Assembly (NCBI RefSeq): GCF_042646065.1
Contig: NZ_JBHRTA010000060.1
Location: 1 to 64,000 of the forward strand
Origin: Parapedobacter deserti
GTDB lineage: Bacteria > Bacteroidota > Bacteroidia > Sphingobacteriales > Sphingobacteriaceae
Length of the DNA stretch: 64,000 bases
Direction of reading: 5' to 3'
The notes under the pieces are model-generated. The model did not search any database. It had not been told where the DNA came from and saw only the letters and a list, made by a program, of their open reading frames with translations. Both the position numbers and the translations under genes were made by a program. Positions 51,283 through 58,679 of the stretch are shown here, piece after piece (the stretch's first letter is position 1; every line of letters starts with the position of its first letter).

Positions 51283-52161
51283 TTATCTGTACAGTTCGTT
51301 TGATTTCAGTCGTAAATATTTGCTTACGGCAAAATACGTGCTCAACCCCGAAATGAGAATGCCTAACAGCGCCACAATCACAAATATGGCGATAAACTCG
51401 AGCCAGTTGCGAAGAAATACCAGTTCGGGGATTTCCCGCTGTCCGAGATGCAGGGTCAGCAGCAAGAGTAAGATGGCGATCAGCGCTCCCAGCAACCCAT
51501 GGAGAATGCCATATCCCAAAAAAGGCCGCCTGATGAATCCTTTGGTGGCACCAACCATCTGCATACTCTTGATAAGGAAGCGCTGCGAGTAGATCGCCAG
51601 CCGAATCGTGTTGTTGATCAGTGCAACCGCGATAATAAGCAATAGCGCAGTGAAACCCAGGATCACGATGCCGATTGTCCGAATATTTTTATTGACTATA
51701 TCAATGAGTGACTCTTGGTACACCACTTCCTTGACCATATCATTGGTAGACACTTTTTTTATGAAGTTCTCGATGCTATCGGTGTTGGCATATTCGGCTT
51801 TCAGGTAAATGTCAATGGATGAAAGCAGCGGATTGTGCCCGAGAAACTGCACGAAATCTTCCCCCAGCTCCTCGGAGAGGTTCTTGGCCGCCAGTTCTTT
51901 GCTAATGTATTGTGAGCGTAAAACATAAGGATCCGACTCCAGCTTCTTCTGATAGGCCAGTACGTTCCCTTCGCTCACCCCATCGTTCATGATGATATTC
52001 AGAACGATGTTCTCCCTGACGTAATTAGACAGGTTCTTGGCGTGCACAAGCAACAGCCCCAACAACCCAGTCATCAGTAATACTAACGCAATGCTGATAA
52101 CGGTTGAGATATATACCGACTTCGTCTTTTTCTTGGATGTACTTGCTTCGTATACGTCCAT
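51283..52161 (-). CDS. ftsX: Cell division protein FtsX
   Basis: A 292-residue FtsX: a cytoplasmic start, first membrane span (STVISIALVLLMTGLLGLLLVHA), an extracellular loop with YQKKLESDPYVLRSQYISKE, and three more spans after about 165, with the AIYSQRFLIKSMQMVGATKGFIRRPFL coupling region. With FtsE it controls peptidoglycan hydrolases during division; ftsE is not next to it here. A weak -7-like TACTTTCG (minus strand, 52180-52187) may drive the five-gene unit. Confidence 0.95.
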   Translation of the reverse strand: MDVYEASTSKKKTKSVYISTVISIALVLLMTGLLGLLLVHAKNLSNYVRENIVLNIIMNDGVSEGNVLAYQKKLESDPYVLRSQYISKELAAKNLSEELGEDFVQFLGHNPLLSSIDIYLKAEYANTDSIENFIKKVSTNDMVKEVVYQESLIDIVNKNIRTIGIVILGFTALLLIIAVALINNTIRLAIYSQRFLIKSMQMVGATKGFIRRPFLGYGILHGLLGALIAILLLLLTLHLGQREIPELVFLRNWLEFIAIFVIVALLGILISGLSTYFAVSKYLRLKSNELYR

Positions 52162-52194
52162 TTACCGATCTATTTGCTGCGAAAGTAGTAAATT

Positions 52195-52240
52195 GGGTCG
52201 ATATATGTACTATGCCTAATGCAAAAAATGCAATCGACCC
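52195..52240. repeat. Inverted repeat between the efflux gene and ftsX
   Basis: GGGTCGAT (52195-52202) and ATCGACCC (52233-52240) are exact complements around 30 bases that include TGCA-aaaaa-TGCA. It could be a loose terminator for the efflux transcript or an operator for ftsX; no T run follows on either strand. Confidence 0.4.
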
Positions 52241-52270
52241 TATATACGAAGAAACGCGGTAGCTGTGAAG

Positions 52271-55200
52271 TTATTGCCATCCGCCCCCTAGCGCTTTGTA
52301 CAGCGAAAGTTTGGTAATAGCACTTTCATGTCGGGTTTTAACCAGATTGATCTCTGCATCCAGCGCATTCCGCTGTGCGGTGACTATGTCCAGGTAAGAC
52401 GCACGGCCGGCCTTGAACAGTTCATGCGCCGCGTCTACAGCCCGCCGTAGTGCTGTCACTTCCTCGATGTTGTGCACGTAGCGCTGCTGGACGTATCGTT
52501 GCGCTGTCAGACCGGTTTGCACTTCTTTCCACGCGTTAAGCACCGTTTTCTCATAGTCCAGAAAAGCGACGCCGTATTCCGCCTTGGCCGTTTCATAGGC
52601 AGACCGGATTGCACGCTGATTGAACACTGGTGCGACAAGTCCCCCCAACAGACCATAAGCGACGGATGTTGGAGCTGAGATGAGTCTGTCAAGCGCGAAC
52701 GCTTGGAAGCCTACATAAGGTGAAAGTACCAGTGACGGCAAGAATTCGGCGCGGGTGGCGTTTATTTCTTCGCCGTGTGCGAGCAACTCAAGTCGGGCTT
52801 TGCGAACGTCCGGCCGGAAGGACACTAATTGCGTGGGTATGCCAGGAATGACCGTATCCGTTGCCGCTACGGTCCATCCGGCGGTGTCTCGGCTAATTGG
52901 GCCGCCGAAACGGCCTAGCAGGAAGTTTAACTGGTTCTCTGTTTCGTTGATCCGCTGAAGCACCTCCTGTTCCAGCCCTTTGGAACGGTGTACCGCCGCA
53001 GCGAACTGCTGTATGCCTAATTCGTCGGCCCTCCCGGCGTCTTTCTGTACCCTGATGATAGCCAGCGCCTCCTCTTGCAATTGGATGTTGCTCCGTAAAA
53101 TCGCCAATTCGCTATCTAACGCCAGCAAGTCATAGTAAGCAGAAGCAACCTCTTCGATGAGGGCAGTCTTCACCAGGTGACGTCCTTCATACGTGGCGAG
53201 GAAGCGCTGGTATGCGGCCCGTTTCCGGTGCTTTAGTTTGCCCCACAAGTCAATTTCCCACGATGTGCGGAAGCCGATGAAGTAGTCAGGCAGCGGGTCA
53301 GGTAATTTCTCATCCTCTTCCAGGTTTTCGGAAAAATTTGTGTCATAATTGCCAATTCCGTCCATGGTGTAAAACCCGTATTTTCGGAGGCCGGCCTCTG
53401 CCAGGGCCTCAACCGAAGGAAAAAGCCTCGCACGGCGCATCCGAAGATTGGCCTGAGCGATCTCGACGTGCCGTAACGCCCGGCCCATATCAGGGTTGTT
53501 GAGCAATGCCTCATCGATCAGGCCGATCAGGTGGGGGTCGTCGAAGAAGTCCTGCCAGGGGGTGTATGCCGTGTTGGCTGTATCGGTGCGGCCCTGGTAG
53601 GAAGCCGGCAGTATACGATGTTTCAGATCGGTAACCGGCTTGCGGGTTGCACAACCCGACAGCAGTCCAAGCGCACACACCAGCAGCAAACCTGCCGTTC
53701 CAGTCTTGATCACTTTCTTCTTGCGCAGGGAAGTGAAAAGTACGTAAAGCCCCGGGATCACAATCACACCGATGATGGTGCCGACGACCATTCCGCCCAC
53801 GGCCGTTGTCCCGATGGAACGATTGCCCAGCGCACCTGCGCCGGATGCCATGGCTAAGGGAAGAAGGCCCGCAATGAAGGCAAACGATGTCATCAAAATC
53901 GGCCGGAGGCGCGCCACGGATCCTTCGATCGCAGCCTGTAGCTGAGTAGCCCCCTGTTTGTAGCGGAGAATGGCGTATTCAACAATGAGGATTGCATTTT
54001 TGCCGAGAAGCCCGATCAGCATGACGAGTGCGACCTGTGCGTAAATGTTGTTCTCCAGGCCCAAGAGTTTGAGGAATAGAAAGGCTCCGAACACACCAGC
54101 AGGTAGCGACAGGATTACGGGCAGCGGCAGCAGGAAGCTCTCGTACTGTGCCGCCAGAATGAGGTAGACGAATAGCAGGCACAGCGCGAAGATGTAAACA
54201 GCCTGGTTGCCCGAGAGAATCTGTTCGCGTGTCATGCCCGACCATTCGATGCCATACCCTTGCGGTAAGGTGGCTGCGGCGATCCGTTCCACAGCCTCGA
54301 TCACCTGCCCGGAGCTATAACCCGGGGCCGCATCACCGCTGATGAGTGCCGAACTGAACATATTATACCGGGTCACTTGTTCAGGGCCGTATACACGTTC
54401 CATCGTGATGAATGCAGAATAGGGAACCATTTCTCCGGTGTTGTTTTTTACATACAGTTTCAAGACGTCCTCTGGCTTTTCGCGGTATCCCGGTCCAGCC
54501 TGTACCATCACTTTGTATAGCTGGCCGAAGCGGATGAAATTCGTGGCATAAAAACTACCCATCAGTGTTTGCAATGTAGTCATCGCGTTTTCGACGCTGA
54601 TGCCTCTTTTAGCCGCCATATCATAATCTACTTGAATGAGGTATTGCGGAAATCGCGGGTCGAACGTGGAGAACGTGCCGCCTACCTCGGGTGCTTTTTC
54701 CAGCGCGTTTAGGAACTCTTCCAGCACATCGGCGGTGCGTTGCAGGTCGTCGGTACCCGTGCGGTCGAGCAGGCGGAGCTCGAAGCCGCTGGAATTGCCG
54801 AAACCCGGTACGGTGGGCGGGGGGAAGTACTCAATGCTGGCATCCATGAGATGACCGGTGTTTTCGCCAAGCCACTCGATTACGTCTGCCACGGATTGCT
54901 TACGTTTGTCCCAGGCTTTAAGATTGATCATTCCCATGCCGTATGAAGCGCCGGTCACCTCCGTCACGATGCTGTACCCCGCAAGCGTTGATACGGTTTC
55001 CACAGCTTCATGCTGCCGGCTGATCGAGTCGATCTGGTTCAACACGGCAATCGTGCGGTCTACCGTTGCTCCCGGTGGCGTTGTGACGTTTACATATATC
55101 ATCCCTTGATCTTCCGTGGGAATGAAGCCGGAGGGAAGAATACTGTTGATTCCCCAAGTGGCTGCAAAGAATGCAGCTAGTAATGCGAGCGTTACTGCGC

Positions 55201-56821
55201 GGCGACCTGCAATTTTGCCGATCAGGCCGGCGTAGCTGGAAGACACCTTGCCATACCACTTGTTGAATCGCCGGAAAAACGAGGCCAGCCAGCCTTTAGG
55301 AGCGGGCTTATCATGTGGCGATTTCAGGATGAGCGCACATAGTGCCGGGGTCAGCGTAAGCGCATTGACACCGGAGATAACGATGGAAGCGGCCAACGTG
55401 AGCGAAAACTGCCGGTAAAATATCCCCACGGGACCTGAAAGAAACGCCACCGGCACAAATACTGCCGACATCACCAACGTAATAGCGACCACTGCTCCGC
55501 CGATCTCCTTCATCGCGGCCAAAGTCGCTTCCATCGGGGGCAGGTGCTCCTCCTCCATTTTCACGTGGACGGCTTCCACAACGACTATGGCATTGTCGAC
55601 CACAATGCCGATGGCCAATACCAAAGCAAATAACGTAAGCAGGTTGATGGAAAAACCGAGCAGCTGCATGAAGAAAAGGGCGCCTACAAGACATACGGGC
55701 ACCGCCAATGCAGGAATCAGCGTGGAGCGAAAGTCCTGAAGGAAGATAAACACAACAAGGAATACCAACAGGAATGCCTCTACCAAGGTACGCACCACCT
55801 CGCTTATCGACGCGTCAAGAAAGCGGGACACATCATAGCTGACCGTGTATTTCATGCCGGGTGGAAACGATGATGCTTTCAGCTCTTCCATTCGCCGTTT
55901 GACACTTTCGATCACCTGCTGTGCGTTTGATCCGGGAAGTTGTTTCATCATAATGGAAGCCGAGGGGCGTCCGTCTGTTCGCGATTCCATCTCGTAGTCC
56001 AGTGAGCCGAACTCTACATCGGCAATATCTTTTATGCGGAGGATGGACCCATCGGCATTGGCGCGGATAGGAATCTCCCGGTATTCTTCCGGTTCGGAGA
56101 ATTTTCCTGGATAGCGCAATACGTATTGCTGCATATTGATACGTTGGTCTGAACCGATACCGGTCTGCCCGGGCGCAGCCTCGACGTTCTGGGCGCGAAG
56201 GGCGGCAATGACCTCTTCGCTGGAAATATCGTATGCCGCCATCCGGTCCGGTCTAAGCCATACTCGCATCGCGTAATCGCGCATACCCATGATCTCAGCG
56301 AAGCCCACACCTTCAATGCGTTTCAGTTCCTTCAGGATGTTGATGTCTGTGAAATTATAGATAAAGCGTTCGTCGGCCGTAGGATCATCGCTGAAAATGT
56401 TGAGGTACATCAGCATACTGTTTACCTCTTTTTCAGTGATTACCCCCGCCCGAATGACCTCCTCAGGCAATTCGTCAAGCACGGTCATCACACGATTCTG
56501 TACGTTTACCGCTGCAATGTCGGGGTCAGTGCCTACCTTGAAGAACACTTGGATGAGCGTGGTGCCGTTGTTGGTGGACACCGAAGTCATGTAAGTCATG
56601 CCCGCCACCCCGTTTATGGCACGTTCCAGCGGAATCGCTACTGCGTCGGTACACACTTCGGCGTTGGCACCGGTGTAGTTGGCGGTGACTACCACCGACG
56701 GCGGAACGATGTCGGGAAACTGGGTAACAGGAAGGGTAAAGAGGGAAAGCAATCCCAATAAGGTAATAAGCAACGATATGACCAGCGACAGTACCGGTCG
56801 TTTAATAAATGTCTCAAGCAT
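52271..56821 (-). CDS. RND efflux pump fused to TolC/NodT-like outer membrane lipoprotein
   Basis: One uninterrupted frame of 1516 residues. Residues 1 to about 1036 are a complete HAE1-type RND pump (ETFIKRPVLSLVISLL start, proton-relay Asp pair in IVVDNAIVVVEAV, twelve spans, FYATNFIRFGQLYKV porter region, ending VIPGLYVLFTSLRKKK). Residues 1037-1056 look like a lipoprotein signal ending LLSGC with Cys1057, and 1057-1516 are a full outer-membrane-factor domain (TPWQDFFDDPHLIGLIDEALLNNPD, FRPDVRKARLELLA, GRASYLDIVTAQRNAL). The two parts have normal separate lengths. Either the mature chain is cut at Cys1057 or an internal GTG (53711-53713, Val1037) starts a second protein. The adaptor gene lies 46 bases upstream. 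Confidence 0.9.
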   Translation of the reverse strand: MLETFIKRPVLSLVISLLITLLGLLSLFTLPVTQFPDIVPPSVVVTANYTGANAEVCTDAVAIPLERAINGVAGMTYMTSVSTNNGTTLIQVFFKVGTDPDIAAVNVQNRVMTVLDELPEEVIRAGVITEKEVNSMLMYLNIFSDDPTADERFIYNFTDINILKELKRIEGVGFAEIMGMRDYAMRVWLRPDRMAAYDISSEEVIAALRAQNVEAAPGQTGIGSDQRINMQQYVLRYPGKFSEPEEYREIPIRANADGSILRIKDIADVEFGSLDYEMESRTDGRPSASIMMKQLPGSNAQQVIESVKRRMEELKASSFPPGMKYTVSYDVSRFLDASISEVVRTLVEAFLLVFLVVFIFLQDFRSTLIPALAVPVCLVGALFFMQLLGFSINLLTLFALVLAIGIVVDNAIVVVEAVHVKMEEEHLPPMEATLAAMKEIGGAVVAITLVMSAVFVPVAFLSGPVGIFYRQFSLTLAASIVISGVNALTLTPALCALILKSPHDKPAPKGWLASFFRRFNKWYGKVSSSYAGLIGKIAGRRAVTLALLAAFFAATWGINSILPSGFIPTEDQGMIYVNVTTPPGATVDRTIAVLNQIDSISRQHEAVETVSTLAGYSIVTEVTGASYGMGMINLKAWDKRKQSVADVIEWLGENTGHLMDASIEYFPPPTVPGFGNSSGFELRLLDRTGTDDLQRTADVLEEFLNALEKAPEVGGTFSTFDPRFPQYLIQVDYDMAAKRGISVENAMTTLQTLMGSFYATNFIRFGQLYKVMVQAGPGYREKPEDVLKLYVKNNTGEMVPYSAFITMERVYGPEQVTRYNMFSSALISGDAAPGYSSGQVIEAVERIAAATLPQGYGIEWSGMTREQILSGNQAVYIFALCLLFVYLILAAQYESFLLPLPVILSLPAGVFGAFLFLKLLGLENNIYAQVALVMLIGLLGKNAILIVEYAILRYKQGATQLQAAIEGSVARLRPILMTSFAFIAGLLPLAMASGAGALGNRSIGTTAVGGMVVGTIIGVIVIPGLYVLFTSLRKKKVIKTGTAGLLLVCALGLLSGCATRKPVTDLKHRILPASYQGRTDTANTAYTPWQDFFDDPHLIGLIDEALLNNPDMGRALRHVEIAQANLRMRRARLFPSVEALAEAGLRKYGFYTMDGIGNYDTNFSENLEEDEKLPDPLPDYFIGFRTSWEIDLWGKLKHRKRAAYQRFLATYEGRHLVKTALIEEVASAYYDLLALDSELAILRSNIQLQEEALAIIRVQKDAGRADELGIQQFAAAVHRSKGLEQEVLQRINETENQLNFLLGRFGGPISRDTAGWTVAATDTVIPGIPTQLVSFRPDVRKARLELLAHGEEINATRAEFLPSLVLSPYVGFQAFALDRLISAPTSVAYGLLGGLVAPVFNQRAIRSAYETAKAEYGVAFLDYEKTVLNAWKEVQTGLTAQRYVQQRYVHNIEEVTALRRAVDAAHELFKAGRASYLDIVTAQRNALDAEINLVKTRHESAITKLSLYKALGGGWQ

Positions 56822-56867
56822 GTCCGTATTCTGAAAAAAATAACGTGTTTTATGATACTCGGGTCGT

Positions 56868-58019
56868 TTAGTTGGCAGCAGTGGCTATGCTGTGGCGGTC
56901 GCTGGAGGGAGCGATCTGCGGAGCGACCTTCATCCCGTCCCGAAGGTTTTGCACACCCTCGAAAACAATCTTATCATGGGCATTCAGGCCGTCTTCCACT
57001 AAGTAGTAATGTCCTACGCGCAGCCCAGCCTTGAACGGGACCATGGTGACCGTGCTGTCCTCGCCGACCTTGTATACATATGTGCGATCCTGAATCTCAA
57101 AAACCGATTTCTGATGGACGACCAAGTTCTGTCCATGCTGCATCGGTACGCTCACCTTGCCGGACGCCGCGTGCTTGATCAGTCCGTCGGGGTTGGGGAA
57201 CAGCGCGCGAAGTGAAATCGTGCCCGTGGTTTCTTCAAATTCATTTTCGGCAAATTCGGCTTTCCCTTCATGGGGATAGACCATGCCGTTGGCCAGGGTA
57301 AGTTGCACCGGCATGCTGGGATCGGCGGTGCGCACACCTTCGTTTGCTACAATGGCCAGGTACTCCTGTTCGGAAATCTCGAAATAAGCATAGACCTTAC
57401 TGAGGTCGGAGATGGACGTAAGCAATGTCCCTTCGTCTAGCAGGCTGCCTTCTTTAAGGGGAATGCGGTCTATGCGGCCGGAAAAGGGGGCACGGATGGT
57501 CGTGTAGGCCAGTTGTGTCTTCGCATGCTGAAGTTGAGACTTCGCTTCCTTGATCCGCGAATCAGCTGCGCTCAGTTGCGCCTCGGCGACCTCCAGGTCA
57601 GTAGGCGAAACAATGTTCTTATCTACCAGCAGCTTTGTGCGGCCCACTTCAAGCGCCTTGGTCTTCCGGTCGGCCACGGCATTTTCCAGTACCGCTTCGG
57701 CACGGGCCAACTCTGCTCGGTACTCGGTGTCATTCAACCGAAAAAGTGGCTGGCCTTGCGCGACTTCACTGCCTTCGTCTACGTAAATCTTGTCGAGAAA
57801 TCCCTTCAGCCGCGAACGTATTTCAACATTCTTATAGGCGTGGATGCTGGCCACATAGTCTTGATGAATCGTCGTGTCAAGTTCAATGATTTCTGCTACA
57901 GGCGTGTGAGGAATATTGGTCAGGCTTTCGGCTTCTTTTGCATCACCGGTGCATGCGCTGATAAAGACAGCCAGTACAATTATTGCGGGCAATGCTCGTG
58001 TCAAAGTATTAGTATTCAT
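56868..58019 (-). CDS. RND efflux periplasmic adaptor (membrane fusion protein)
   Basis: About 383 residues from ATG 58019; a TTG four codons upstream is less likely. A lipoprotein signal (PAIIVLAVFISAC) precedes HlyD/AcrA-type domains: a lipoyl-like half (VEIRSRLKGFLDKIYVDEGSEVAQGQPLF), a coiled-coil hairpin at about 105-175, the second half (IRAPFSGRIDRIPLKEGSLLDEG) and a beta-barrel and MP domain. It links the RND pump to the outer membrane channel. It is the first gene of the two-gene efflux unit; no TetR-type repressor is adjacent. Confidence 0.94.
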   Translation of the reverse strand: MNTNTLTRALPAIIVLAVFISACTGDAKEAESLTNIPHTPVAEIIELDTTIHQDYVASIHAYKNVEIRSRLKGFLDKIYVDEGSEVAQGQPLFRLNDTEYRAELARAEAVLENAVADRKTKALEVGRTKLLVDKNIVSPTDLEVAEAQLSAADSRIKEAKSQLQHAKTQLAYTTIRAPFSGRIDRIPLKEGSLLDEGTLLTSISDLSKVYAYFEISEQEYLAIVANEGVRTADPSMPVQLTLANGMVYPHEGKAEFAENEFEETTGTISLRALFPNPDGLIKHAASGKVSVPMQHGQNLVVHQKSVFEIQDRTYVYKVGEDSTVTMVPFKAGLRVGHYYLVEDGLNAHDKIVFEGVQNLRDGMKVAPQIAPSSDRHSIATAAN

Positions 58020-58160
58020 CGTAGTATTCAAGTTTTAGATGGTGATGTTTTCAATAACAAATCTTTATCCGAAATCGGTGGCAGTACGCCAGATTTGAAG
58101 GCTTGAGATCCAATAAAAATGGTAAACTGACTAACGTTTATCTGAAGATTGGCGTCCGGT

Positions 58161-58532
58161 TCAGAACGGCTTCAGCCGGAAAAGGAAACTGTAATAGCCG
58201 AGCAGGCAAGTGATTTTGGTGTTCAGTTCGAGCCGGGTAATGTATTGAAAAATATCGACAGTCTGTAGTGGGCTAAGCCCGATTTCCTTTTCGGGCGGCA
58301 CAATGCTTAACCACTTGGAAGACGCGGGGCGATAGTCATCGTATTGGAAGTCATCCGACAGGCTTTCATTATCGCTGCAGGGGATTTCGAGCACGTCCTC
58401 AAGGATGATCTCGACCAACGGCGCACCATCGATGATCTGGTCGGTACCCCAACCATGCGTATGCCCCTCTTGGTGGAAGATGGTGTTGACGTAGGCAACG
58501 AATGCAAGAAAGCAAAACAATCTTGTACGCAT
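58161..58532 (-). CDS. Small exported protein with His-rich start, unknown function
   Basis: A 123-residue protein from ATG 58532. MRTRLFCFLAFVAYVNTIF acts as a signal or anchor, followed at once by HQEGHTHGWG, then acidic stretches (SDNESLSDDFQYDD) and a hydrophobic C-terminus ending FLFRLKPF. I do not recognise a family. The histidines could bind a metal. An upstream TTG in frame lies inside the promoter box and cannot be the start. It is followed after 141 bases by the efflux adaptor gene, so a link with efflux is possible but unproven. Confidence 0.55.
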   Translation of the reverse strand: MRTRLFCFLAFVAYVNTIFHQEGHTHGWGTDQIIDGAPLVEIILEDVLEIPCSDNESLSDDFQYDDYRPASSKWLSIVPPEKEIGLSPLQTVDIFQYITRLELNTKITCLLGYYSFLFRLKPF

Positions 58533-58533
58533 A

Positions 58534-58569
58534 ACCGCGAGCAAAGATAATATCTTTGTGAATCGCGGT
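58534..58569. promoter_or_regulatory. Palindrome of two divergent -7 boxes
   Basis: CAAAGATA-A-TATCTTTG (58542-58558) places an exact TAnnTTTG on each strand, pointing outward, inside flanking arms ACCGCGA (58534-58540) and TCGCGGT (58563-58569). The left box would start the small His-rich gene about five bases before its ATG; the right box would give leuS a leader of about 117 bases. Normal -33 elements are missing on both sides. Confidence 0.55.
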
Positions 58570-58679
58570 CGAAAAATTTCATCATTTTGTTACTTGATTA
58601 TGGCAAATTTAACGGTTTGATAACCTCCATTGCCTGAAAAATTGTATTTTCGCCGTTCTTATTTTAAACCGGGCGTATC

